Source: Paenibacillus durus ATCC 35681 (GTDB lineage: Bacteria > Bacillota > Bacilli > Paenibacillales > Paenibacillaceae). From it: 64,000 bases of DNA. Positions 1 to 9,024 of this stretch are shown here, piece after piece (positions within the stretch are counted from its first letter, which is position 1; every line of letters begins with the position of its first letter). The translations under genes were made by a program, and so were the position numbers. The notes under the pieces were generated by a model. It made no database searches. It worked only from the letters and a program-made list of their open reading frames with translations, and was not told where the DNA came from. The DNA lies in assembly GCF_000993825.1 (NCBI RefSeq), contig NZ_CP011114.1:3782001-3846000 (forward strand), read 5' to 3'.

Positions 1-3000
1 TGGTCGGAATGATGGCTCCTTCCTTCACCAGCATCGGAATGTTGTTCAGGTCCGCGCTGTACGTAATTTCCTTCCCGCCGGTAAACTGCTGCTCGGAGTT
101 CCAGTCATACCAGGTTCCGCTTGGCAGGTAGACCGTTCTTTCCGTTGCTTTCTCCTGATGGACAGGTGCGGCTAAAATGGAACCGCCGAACATCCACTCA
201 TCCTGAATGTTGTAAACCTTGCTGTCGTTCGCATAATCCATAACGAGCGGTTTCATCAGCGAAGCTTCGCCGTCCGCCGTCTGCTTGGCCGTTGAATAAA
301 TGTACGGCAGCAGCTGGTAGCGCTGATTGATCGCTTTCGTTACCGAAGCTTCCGCTGCGGCTCCGAACGCCCACGGCTCTCTGATATTGGTCGGATCCGA
401 AGGATTGTCGCCCAGAGCCACGTGGGACCGGAAAATCGGCATCAGCGAAGCCGCCTGCATCCAGCGGGTGTACAGCTCCGGCGTAGGCTTGCCGACAAAG
501 CCGCCGGTATCGTTGGTGAAATACGAAATGCCCGATGCCGCCGCGCTTAAGCCGAGCTGCAGCTGATGCGAGAAGGATTCCCAACTGGAGTTGATGTCTC
601 CACTCCAGACGGTGGTGCCGTACTGCTGAATGCCGGTGAAGCCCGATCTTGCCAGCGTCCAGACCCGGTCGCCCGTGTAGCCGCGCTGGCCGTCATAGAA
701 CGCTTTTGCCTCATTCAGTGCATACACGTTCGTAATTTCCGCCGCGCTGCCCGCAGCAAACTGGTCTCTCACCGAATCGGTCGGCTGCTCCGGCTCGTTA
801 AGGTCGATCCAGTAGCCTTTTACACCGGCATCATGCAGCTTTTTTACCTGAGAGCTGTACCACTTGGCCGCTTCGGGATTGGTGAAGTCGATCAGTCCCG
901 CTTTACCGTACCAAGCCGGATAAAGGACCGTTTTGCCGGAAGCATCCTTGACAAAATAGCCTTTGCTGTCGCCCTCTTTAAAATTGGAAGCCGTAACCTG
1001 AATATAAGGATCGACGATGGTCACGATATTGACGCCTTTTTCCTTCAGTTCATCCATGTTTGCCTTTGGATTCGTAAAGTCCTGCGCAGGGTTGTCGTTC
1101 CAGGTCATATCGAAATAATGATTCTTCTTGGCCCAGTATACATCCAGCACCATGGAGTCGAGCGGGATGTTCTTATCGCGGAAGGTATCCACGATGCCGT
1201 CCACTTCGTTCCAGCTTCTGTAACCATATCTGGACTGCATATAGCCTAGTGTCCACATCGGAGGAATCGGAGCGGTGCCGGTCAGGCTGCCGAAGCTTTT
1301 CATAATGCCGTTCAATGAACCGTTGTTCTCGCCGGCGATGAAGTAATACAGCATTTCCCCGTTCGGTGCGCTGAAGCTGTATTTGCTCTCATTCGTCGCC
1401 CCCATATCGAAGGCCGCTTTCTCGAACGTATTATCGAAATACAACCCATAACCTTTCGTGCTGGTAAAAAAGGTGCTGGAGACGTCGGACGTATTACCCC
1501 CGTAGCCTCCGGTCATCGCATTGTCCATAACGACCTTCTTGCCTCTGCGGTCAAACGACTGCGCGTCCCGGTCCATGCCGAGTCCGAAGATATGTTCGTC
1601 CGGTGCAAGGGACATCTCGCTGTATACGCCGGTGTCGCCGTCGTACCCGAAGCCTTCGCCGCCAATTTGCTCAGAGAGCAGCTTCGTATTGGAAGCATCA
1701 TAGTAAGCCAGGCGGAACGGTGACTTGTAGGCACGCACGCTCATGGCATCCGTTTGAACTAAAATATAGCCTTCATCTTCCATATTCTTAACGGCAGGCT
1801 TCACCGTTCCCTGTTCGCTGTCGACAACGAAGGTGTCCTTCTTCGCAAAGGTTCCGGTCGGCTCCATCCATACCTTGGCCGTATCAGCTTTTACAAATTC
1901 AAGTCTCACCTTCGCGCTGCCCTGCGAATTCAGCACAACCGCCCGCCCATCGGCGGATATCTGATACGGATCGGTTTCCGACAGACTGCTAACGAATGTA
2001 ACATCCTTAAACTGCTGGTCATTGTCCTTCTGCAGCTTGAAGTCGTCGATATCGAGCAGACTTCCCGCTTTACCCTCGGAAATCACACCGACCTTGACCA
2101 CTTCGTTCATGGACAGCTGAAGATTCGGCAGCTTCAGTTCCTTAAAGTCCGCACCGGCCGGAATATCCAGCTTCTTGATGCCCCCGGAATAGCTGACATA
2201 CACCTCAGCCTTGTCAAAGTCCCCGGTCTTACGGGTCTTCAGCGACAATTGATATACGCCGTCTGCTGGCGCATTGCGGAACTGCCAGATGTCGGAGGAA
2301 TAGGCGCTGGCTCCGGCGATTCTGGCGAAGGCGTTATCCCCGTCTTTGGCGATGGCCTGATGCGTCATGTTCGTGCGGCTCCAGCCGGTGAAGCCTTCGT
2401 CAAAGCCCGGATTGTACAAGGCTACCGCCGGAGCTTCAGTTACCGCTTCCCCGGATGCAAATTTCACATTGTCAATCTGCATCGAGGTGTCCGCCTTGGG
2501 CGCCTCCAGGATGAACTTTACAGTCGCTTCCTGCTCTGTAATATCCGCTTCTGCCTTGAATTCCTTGTACTCAAAATCGCCTGATTCCCATTTTGTCTTA
2601 CCTGTTGATGGAACTCCATCCTTGAGGCTTGGCGTAATATTAACGGCCACATCGTCTTTGCCCGGCTGCGAAATGATCATCTTCGCCGTTCCGCCCGCAA
2701 ATGTCGGATCGGTATGCGGCATCAGCTTAACCATAGCTGACAAAGTATAATGCCCGTTCTTCAGACTGGTAATCTTCTGCTGGGATGTCGCCGTTCCTCC
2801 GGCGTCCGGCGAATACAGGTACTGCTTGCGGCCTGCATAGGCATCATTGGTATCCACGCCATGCCATATCGTGGTGCCGTGCGTATCCACTGTCCATCCG
2901 GTTTCGTTGCCCATTTCGAAATCACCGTTAATCAATTGGCCGGTTCCGGAACTGAACGAAATGGAGTCGATGTAAACGGAACCCGCACTATCCTCCGTCT

Positions 3001-5833
3001 GCTTCAGGGTGATCAGATTCGTACCTTTTTTCAACGTAACTGTCTTTTCCGCGCTGCTCCATTTATCCCAGCTGCCTTTGCCGAGACTCTTGAAAGCGAC
3101 CGTATCCGAATCAACCGCACTGCCGGCCTCATTCTCTACAGATACCGCAAGTAGACTGTCCGCTTCATTGCCATTTGCGTAGCGGACATTCAGCGGATAA
3201 TCGCCGTCCTGCGGAACACTGACGGCAAAGGTCAGCTTGGCGTCTTTGTTATCCAGCCCGCCGATGTAGCCAAAACCCTGATATCCCGCCGCATCATTGC
3301 CGAAGATCGCTCCGCCTTGATACGCAGCTACTTCCGCCTGATATGACTTGGAAATTGTCTTCGGAATAAGCTTCAGCACGACGCTGTCGTGAGGTTCAAG
3401 GGTCTTCGAGTATACCTTTTTATATCCAAGGTCTTGGTGCTCCCAAATATCGCGCACATACGCTCCGTCACTCAGCCCAAGCTCCTTCGTGAAATCCATG
3501 GACAGCGCTTTGGATTCGTCGCTGCGGTTGAACAGGGCAATGGCCCAAGTTCCATCCGGCAGCTGTCCGGCCCACCGCTCGCTGTCGCGGCTGGCATTGT
3601 TCTTGTAATGTTCGCCCGAATAGTAAATCGGCTTGCCGGCAAAGCCCGATTTGTTTAGTTCGACCAGTTCCGGGTTCTGATAAAATTTGGCGTTGTCTCC
3701 GATGGTGTCGTACTGGTCGGCGATCGTAATCGGAGAGCCCGCGATGGTGAACAGAGATAAGGCCGTCTTCCGTTCGTTGTCGGCGTATTGGCCGGTGTAG
3801 GTGTTCAGGCGCAGGAAATCGCCGTCATTAATCATCGAGCCTCGGCCCGAAATATCGGAGAAGCCGGTGAAGCCCTGGAACGGATTGGCCCATTGCGACC
3901 AGCCGGGAGTCCAGTTCTGGCGGCGTCCGCTGGTATGATCCCAGCCGCCTGCGAATACGTCCTCGTCGATGCGGATCATATCGCCGAACTGCTGCTCATA
4001 TTTGGCATGGCCCTTCAGGTCCGGCATAACCAGGCTGAGAAATACATGATTGTCGGCGGATGCTTCGTCCATCCACTGGAGTGCTTTGGCGTATTCCGTA
4101 TCCGAATTATGGCCCGTTCCGATTTGGCCAAGGCCCTGATCGTAGCCCGATTCATACCAGGACAGGAAATCTACGCGCAGGAATGAAGCTCCCTGCTCGG
4201 ACAGGAATTTTATATAGCCTTGAAGGTATTCTTTGGCGCCCTTCTTGTTGACATCCAGCCAGTACAGCGCTTGGTCGGCGCCCTGTCCGCCGTCAAAGCG
4301 GTCGCCGTTCAGCTGCTTGCCGTTGCCGAGATTGTACGGCTCCGTCTTAATCAGGCTGGCTACCGGAATCTGCTCGGTGGTGCCGTCGTCATTTTTCACG
4401 GTGACATGGTATTTGTCCGGATGCTTCAGCACTTCGGGGGTAACCCACAGCGGGTTATAGTAAATCCCCAGCTTCATGCCTTTGCTCTTGATATAATCTC
4501 CCCAGTACTTCCAGGTGTGGCCGTTCGGATAAACCTCGGAAGGGTAACCCTGCCAGTCATTCGGTCCGATCCATTTGACCTCTACATCGTCCACATCGAT
4601 TCCCGTGCTGTCCGATTTGCCCTTGGGGTCGGCGGCAAATTCCAAGTTCAGCGAACCGGAGGTCACATCAACCTCAATGGAGTAGTCCGTCCAGCTTTGG
4701 CTGGTTACCGTTTTGACCAGAGCCGCCTCCGGAACAGCCGAGTTGTATCCGTTAACACGGAAGACGGCAGTCGCTCCGTTTTTAATCATGTCATCCTTGG
4801 TTTTCGCTTTCGCTTTTACCAGATATTTGCCGCTGGGCAGAGTAATGCTCTGCTTGATGGACTGAACCGTATTGGCGTCATTCGACCAGGTCCACAGGGA
4901 TTTATCTCCAGGATCGTCATCATTGGTTCCGTGCAGGAATCCTTCCCCGAATGTCCAGCCCACGGAATCGCCCTGCTCGAAATCGCCGTTCACCGCACGG
5001 TTCGAGGTATCGACCTCATCCGCAACCTTCTCCAGCTTCACATCGTCAAGGTCCAGCCCGGCGCTTCTCTTCGATTGGGCCAGCGCATCATAGGAGAATT
5101 CAAGATACACGTTCGGATTGGTGATGTTCAGCTCAGCGCTGTAATCCGTCCAATCTTCATAAGTAATAGCGGTTACGGTTTCCGCCTCCGGATCGGCGGC
5201 ATCATAGCCCTTGATCTTCATGAAGGCCGGGACGCCATCCGTGTACATCCCGTTCTTGGTCTTCGCCTTTGCGCTCAGCCGGTACAGGCCCGTATCCTCC
5301 AGATAGACGTTCTGGCTGACGGTCTCTTTATGGGGATCATCCATCCACGTATACAAGGAATCATTGCCGCCTTCGGTATTCCGCCCATGGGAGGCCGGTC
5401 CGGTAAAGGTCCAGCCCTTAGTCTCGGGAGCGCTGAAATTGCCGTTGACCACTCCGTATACCGGGCCTGTATCCCCATCGCCCGAGCCCAGCGGATCGGT
5501 CATCCATTTATTGTTATGCGACACGATGTAACCGTTCTCATTTAATAGCGTGGCCCCTTCAATCCAACCGTCTGTGCTGATCATATCGTAACCGTACGGC
5601 TGAAAATTTTCCGCCATCCAGTCAATGTTCGCTTTCCAGCGGTCTTCCGGCATGAACGTGTTCTGGGTCCATTGATGCTCATACGTGATCCAGTACATCG
5701 GCCCCGAGCCTTTTCGGGTGAACTCGCTGTTCCTCGCCGCCACGGAACCCGAGCCGAATGCAGGCATGATCAGGCTTAGCGCCATAATCGAGGCCATTAC
5801 GCGATGTAATCGCTTTCTATTCTTTTTTTGCAT
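1..5833 (-). CDS. Giant secreted bimodular glycoside hydrolase (GH27/clan-D-like plus GH31), 3' end outside window
   Basis: Open for about 1944 codons from an ATG at 5833 (GGGAGG upstream) to the window edge; frame confirmed at several points. Residues 1-33 are a signal peptide. Residues about 45-110 begin a TIM-barrel-like domain (YGYDMISTDGW near 77), interrupted by two carbohydrate-binding-like beta modules (about 115-410), then resuming to about 790 with a candidate nucleophile in RVDFLSWYESG near 554. This half resembles clan GH-D (GH27/isomaltodextranase-like), an inference. Three more binding-module-like segments follow (about 820-1265). The C-terminal part is GH31: WIDLNEPE near 1672 carries the nucleophile Asp and WSGDINSSW near 1745 the likely acid/base. 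It probably degrades extracellular alpha-glucan or alpha-galactoside polysaccharide. It lies 78 bp after a sugar-binding lipoprotein gene. Confidence 0.85.
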   Translation of the reverse strand, partial: MQKKNRKRLHRVMASIMALSLIMPAFGSGSVAARNSEFTRKGSGPMYWITYEHQWTQNTFMPEDRWKANIDWMAENFQPYGYDMISTDGWIEGATLLNENGYIVSHNNKWMTDPLGSGDGDTGPVYGVVNGNFSAPETKGWTFTGPASHGRNTEGGNDSLYTWMDDPHKETVSQNVYLEDTGLYRLSAKAKTKNGMYTDGVPAFMKIKGYDAADPEAETVTAITYEDWTDYSAELNITNPNVYLEFSYDALAQSKRSAGLDLDDVKLEKVADEVDTSNRAVNGDFEQGDSVGWTFGEGFLHGTNDDDPGDKSLWTWSNDANTVQSIKQSITLPSGKYLVKAKAKTKDDMIKNGATAVFRVNGYNSAVPEAALVKTVTSQSWTDYSIEVDVTSGSLNLEFAADPKGKSDSTGIDVDDVEVKWIGPNDWQGYPSEVYPNGHTWKYWGDYIKSKGMKLGIYYNPLWVTPEVLKHPDKYHVTVKNDDGTTEQIPVASLIKTEPYNLGNGKQLNGDRFDGGQGADQALYWLDVNKKGAKEYLQGYIKFLSEQGASFLRVDFLSWYESGYDQGLGQIGTGHNSDTEYAKALQWMDEASADNHVFLSLVMPDLKGHAKYEQQFGDMIRIDEDVFAGGWDHTSGRRQNWTPGWSQWANPFQGFTGFSDISGRGSMINDGDFLRLNTYTGQYADNERKTALSLFTIAGSPITIADQYDTIGDNAKFYQNPELVELNKSGFAGKPIYYSGEHYKNNASRDSERWAGQLPDGTWAIALFNRSDESKALSMDFTKELGLSDGAYVRDIWEHQDLGYKKVYSKTLEPHDSVVLKLIPKTISKSYQAEVAAYQGGAIFGNDAAGYQGFGYIGGLDNKDAKLTFAVSVPQDGDYPLNVRYANGNEADSLLAVSVENEAGSAVDSDTVAFKSLGKGSWDKWSSAEKTVTLKKGTNLITLKQTEDSAGSVYIDSISFSSGTGQLINGDFEMGNETGWTVDTHGTTIWHGVDTNDAYAGRKQYLYSPDAGGTATSQQKITSLKNGHYTLSAMVKLMPHTDPTFAGGTAKMIISQPGKDDVAVNITPSLKDGVPSTGKTKWESGDFEYKEFKAEADITEQEATVKFILEAPKADTSMQIDNVKFASGEAVTEAPAVALYNPGFDEGFTGWSRTNMTHQAIAKDGDNAFARIAGASAYSSDIWQFRNAPADGVYQLSLKTRKTGDFDKAEVYVSYSGGIKKLDIPAGADFKELKLPNLQLSMNEVVKVGVISEGKAGSLLDIDDFKLQKDNDQQFKDVTFVSSLSETDPYQISADGRAVVLNSQGSAKVRLEFVKADTAKVWMEPTGTFAKKDTFVVDSEQGTVKPAVKNMEDEGYILVQTDAMSVRAYKSPFRLAYYDASNTKLLSEQIGGEGFGYDGDTGVYSEMSLAPDEHIFGLGMDRDAQSFDRRGKKVVMDNAMTGGYGGNTSDVSSTFFTSTKGYGLYFDNTFEKAAFDMGATNESKYSFSAPNGEMLYYFIAGENNGSLNGIMKSFGSLTGTAPIPPMWTLGYMQSRYGYRSWNEVDGIVDTFRDKNIPLDSMVLDVYWAKKNHYFDMTWNDNPAQDFTNPKANMDELKEKGVNIVTIVDPYIQVTASNFKEGDSKGYFVKDASGKTVLYPAWYGKAGLIDFTNPEAAKWYSSQVKKLHDAGVKGYWIDLNEPEQPTDSVRDQFAAGSAAEITNVYALNEAKAFYDGQRGYTGDRVWTLARSGFTGIQQYGTTVWSGDINSSWESFSHQLQLGLSAAASGISYFTNDTGGFVGKPTPELYTRWMQAASLMPIFRSHVALGDNPSDPTNIREPWAFGAAAEASVTKAINQRYQLLPYIYSTAKQTADGEASLMKPLVMDYANDSKVYNIQDEWMFGGSILAAPVHQEKATERTVYLPSGTWYDWNSEQQFTGGKEITYSADLNNIPMLVKEGAIIPT

Positions 5834-5911
5834 CCCCTAGTGTCCTCCCTTTTTAATAGAGTGGATAACCATATCACCAAAGCATCACGCCCTGCTGCGG
5901 AATTCACCTCC

Positions 5912-7189
5912 TTACATATTCGCAGCCTTCGCCAGCTTCACCCAAGCCTTCGTCAATTCGTCAAGCACCTGATCCTTTGTCTTGACCTTCGCTGCATATT
6001 CCTGAAAAAGCGCCCCCAGCTGCGTATCAAAGCCATCCGGCCAATATCCTTGAACCCATGGGTAAGTCTCCCCCTTGTTCATATAGCGAATCGTCTCAGT
6101 TGCAAGCTGTCCGTCAGGGGCCGCTCCGCCCTTCACGACCGGGACCTCGCCGTGCCAGCCGTATTGCTTGATATAATCGGTAACGATGTAATCGAGAAAT
6201 TTTTTTGCTTCATCTATATGCTTGGAGCTGTTGCTGATGCGAAGGAGTACGGAGGAATCGACCATCAGCCTCGCTTTGGAGGGATCGTCCCCGACCGGTT
6301 CCGGAAAAAAGCCGATCTCGGCGGACGGGTTCGCTTTCAGCATATCGCCTTCCGCCCAGTTTCCGTTATGGATCATGGCCGCCTTACCCTCAGCCACCAT
6401 AGCGAGTCCTGTGCCATAATCCGTCTCCAGCGGCTTATCGCTGCCGTATTTGACCATCAGATCGATCATATCGAAGCTTCTACCAAACAGCGGCAAATCC
6501 TTGAAGGTCTTTGTTCCTTCCGAAATTTCCTGCGCCGTTTGCGCATAATCACCTTCTTCAGCCGCAAGAGTCTGGGATGCGATATGCTTGAACACCCACC
6601 ATTCCTTGAATGAGTTGGCAAACGGCATAATGCCTTTAGCCTTCAGGCGCTTCGCCGCCTTCTCCAGTCCGGTATAGGTTGTGGGCAGGGTGTCGATGCC
6701 TGCATCAGCGAACACCTTTTTGTTGTAAATGAAGCCGTACGATTGGATGCTGACGGGAACTCCGTATATTTTGCCATCCCATTCAGCGGCTTTCAGGGCG
6801 CTGTCTTTAATCTGATTCAGGAACGGCTCGCCGGTGAGCTCCACCACGATATCCTTATATGTCCGGTTGGCCCAATAGCCCTGAGTCATGAAGATATCCG
6901 GCACATCGCCGGAATTCAGCTTTGTTTTGAGGACCGAATCGTATTCGTTGGAAATCAGCTCCGTTTCTACGGTAACTTCCGGATGCAGCGCGTGATATTT
7001 GTCCGCCATATCATGAAGCTGCTCCGACAACCCTTCGCCGAAGGTGAACATTTTCAAGACGACCGGCCGGGCCTGCACCCCGGTATCCTGGGTTTCTGCA
7101 GAATAACTGCCTCCGCCAATCGAACAGCTTGTGAACACAGCGGCCATAAGAATCCAACTTAGCACGGTGAATACCGGTTTCTTTTTCAT
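5912..7189 (-). CDS. ABC transporter sugar-binding lipoprotein (family 1 solute-binding protein)
   Basis: 425 aa. An N-terminal lipoprotein signal ends in VFTSC near residue 22, so the mature protein should be anchored outside the membrane. The rest reads as a family 1 extracellular binding protein: DIFMTQGYWANRTYKD, GKIYGVPVS and FNxxKxxFADAGI-type segments typical of oligosaccharide receptors. No permease or ATPase gene follows in the window; the next gene is the giant glycosidase. Upstream is a two-component system of the YesM/YesN type, which usually regulates such uptake genes. A TAAACGTTTA palindrome lies just upstream. Confidence 0.9.
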   Translation of the reverse strand: MKKKPVFTVLSWILMAAVFTSCSIGGGSYSAETQDTGVQARPVVLKMFTFGEGLSEQLHDMADKYHALHPEVTVETELISNEYDSVLKTKLNSGDVPDIFMTQGYWANRTYKDIVVELTGEPFLNQIKDSALKAAEWDGKIYGVPVSIQSYGFIYNKKVFADAGIDTLPTTYTGLEKAAKRLKAKGIMPFANSFKEWWVFKHIASQTLAAEEGDYAQTAQEISEGTKTFKDLPLFGRSFDMIDLMVKYGSDKPLETDYGTGLAMVAEGKAAMIHNGNWAEGDMLKANPSAEIGFFPEPVGDDPSKARLMVDSSVLLRISNSSKHIDEAKKFLDYIVTDYIKQYGWHGEVPVVKGGAAPDGQLATETIRYMNKGETYPWVQGYWPDGFDTQLGALFQEYAAKVKTKDQVLDELTKAWVKLAKAANM

Positions 7190-7217
7190 CCTGAGGCTCC
7201 TCTATTCAGGCTCCACG

Positions 7218-7227
7218 TAAACGTTTA
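7218..7227. promoter_or_regulatory. Candidate LacI-type/cre-like operator palindrome
   Basis: A perfect 10-bp palindrome TAAACGTTTA with a central CG, the usual core of LacI/CcpA-family operators, sits about 30 bp upstream of the binding-protein start. It deviates from the cre consensus at its outer bases, so a sugar-specific repressor is as likely as CcpA. Position and sequence are seen; function is inferred. Confidence 0.35.
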
Positions 7228-7370
7228 AGGTTCCTCTATGACAGAATAACGCGAAGCCGTTCCGATTGTAATGTACAAAAATGAAGCATTTATAGGAATA
7301 TCCTGAACTCCAAAAACAGCACGCACAGCGGACTTGGGGCGCGGCACTTGTAGCTTTACAGCTAGCCGTC

Positions 7371-8999
7371 TCAGATGCTCTTATTCGATTGCAGCGTCAG
7401 GTTCCGGTATTCGCTTGGCGACAGGCCGGTGTATTTCTTGAAGGCTTTGCTGAAATAGGCGTTGTCGTTAAAGCCGACCTTGCTGGAGACGAGTTGGATT
7501 TTGATGGACGGATCATCCAGCATTTCCTTGGCCCTGTCCATTCGCACCTTGAGTACATACTCATAGATGCCGAAGCCGAATCTTTCTTTAAAGAGCCTGG
7601 ACAGATACTCCTTGCTTAAATAATACTGCTCCGAGAACATCGTCAAATGGATATCGGTAAAAAAATGGTCGTCGATATAGTTCTTGATGCGGATAATGTT
7701 GAAAGCTTCCGAATTTTTCAGCCCATCCTGAATTCTGTCGAACACGAGCGAAATGACGCGAAACACAAATTCGCTAAAATCCTCGAACGTAGGGTAGGCA
7801 GCGACGGTTCCGTAGGATAACGGCCTTCCTTGCGCATCTTCGGCGATGCCAAGCTGAGCCGCAATATCTTCGATCATCAGGATAAATTCCGCAGCGGCTC
7901 TTCTCGCGTCGTCCATGCTGAAATAGCCGGTCTGTTTGATAAGCTCAAAATACCCGTTCACAATCCCCCGCGTAAACTCAATATTCCCGCTCTCGAAGGC
8001 GCGGATCAGCAGCTCTCTTTTGTTCATAATAGAAGACAATTCTGCCCTGCGTCCGGTCTGGGCCTCCGTAAACACCCGGTTCTCGCATTTAAGGATGTTG
8101 ATGCTGGACTTGATGGCATGGGCTTCGCTGTAGGACTCTCCGAGCTTTTCAAAGGAAGCAGAAAAACCGCCAATCCCGGCGATTGAAGCAAAGCCGAACA
8201 AAGTCTGCAAAGCGTGGATAACTTCTGTCATTTTAGCGGCGCTGTACACCTTGGGTTCCGGGCGGGTACCGATTTCCAGCACGACAATAATCTCATGATC
8301 GGTCTTGTAGCTTCGGAAGCTGAAGCCCTGGCTCCAGGGAGCGCAGCATTCGTCAATCATATTCGTTAATGCAAAATAGCAGGAGAACGAGTCTCCCTTA
8401 AATTTGGAAGCGCACACCTCATCAAAATTAAGCACCTGAATAATGGCGCAGCCGTAAAGTACATGCTGCTTCGTCATGGAGGTCAGCTTCTTGTAATCTT
8501 CAAGAATCGGGGGATGGATGCGGTCGCCGTCGATGATCATGGTCAGCAGTTTCTCCTTGAATAGGGGCAGAGACAAATTGTTCATCATGCTTTGACGCTG
8601 CTTCATCTCCCGGTCCTTTCTTTCCTCGTCCAGCTGTCGGACCGCCTCGCTCAAAGACCGGTTCAGCTCCACCTTGTCAACCGGCTTCAGCAAATAATCC
8701 AATACCCGGTACTGGATGGCCTGCCTTGCGTATTCAAATTCATCAAAGCCGCTGATGATGATATATTTGACTTCCGGGTGCCGGGCACTCGCTCTGCGCA
8801 GCATTTCCATACCGTCCATGACGGGCATCTTGATATCAACCAGGACGATGTCCGGCTTCCACTCCTCCAGCAGCCGGAGTCCCGTATGCGCTTCCTGCGC
8901 CTCCGCGATTTCGGATATCGCAAGCTTCTCCCACTCTCCGGCGAGCCGGATCGCCATCCGGACAGGACGCTCATCATCGACAATCAACACCTTATACAT
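7371..8999 (-). CDS. AraC-type response regulator (YesN-like)
   Basis: 542 aa from the ATG at 8999, chosen because GGGAGG lies 9 nt upstream and the receiver domain starts at once (MYKVLIVDDE). Receiver domain about 1-120 with the acidic DDE pocket and phospho-acceptor Asp in VDIKMPVMDG. A middle region of unknown fold follows. The C-terminal 100 residues form a double helix-turn-helix AraC DNA-binding domain (LSRLFKERFGFGIYEYV, FNDNAYFSKAFKKYTGLSPSEYR). Its start is 25 nt after the end of the histidine kinase gene, so the two are co-transcribed partners. The likely target is the adjacent sugar-binding protein and glycosidase genes (inference). Confidence 0.93.
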   Translation of the reverse strand: MYKVLIVDDERPVRMAIRLAGEWEKLAISEIAEAQEAHTGLRLLEEWKPDIVLVDIKMPVMDGMEMLRRASARHPEVKYIIISGFDEFEYARQAIQYRVLDYLLKPVDKVELNRSLSEAVRQLDEERKDREMKQRQSMMNNLSLPLFKEKLLTMIIDGDRIHPPILEDYKKLTSMTKQHVLYGCAIIQVLNFDEVCASKFKGDSFSCYFALTNMIDECCAPWSQGFSFRSYKTDHEIIVVLEIGTRPEPKVYSAAKMTEVIHALQTLFGFASIAGIGGFSASFEKLGESYSEAHAIKSSINILKCENRVFTEAQTGRRAELSSIMNKRELLIRAFESGNIEFTRGIVNGYFELIKQTGYFSMDDARRAAAEFILMIEDIAAQLGIAEDAQGRPLSYGTVAAYPTFEDFSEFVFRVISLVFDRIQDGLKNSEAFNIIRIKNYIDDHFFTDIHLTMFSEQYYLSKEYLSRLFKERFGFGIYEYVLKVRMDRAKEMLDDPSIKIQLVSSKVGFNDNAYFSKAFKKYTGLSPSEYRNLTLQSNKSI

Positions 9000-9024
9000 G
9001 CCAAGATCCCTCCCGATTGTTTGC

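Noticed and set aside
4220..5545. Long plus-strand reading frame opposite the giant glycosidase (and several similar ones up to 7.2 kb)
   Set aside because: It has no ribosome site or recognisable domain and is the antisense shadow of a GC-rich gene whose minus-strand translation is clearly a glycosidase.
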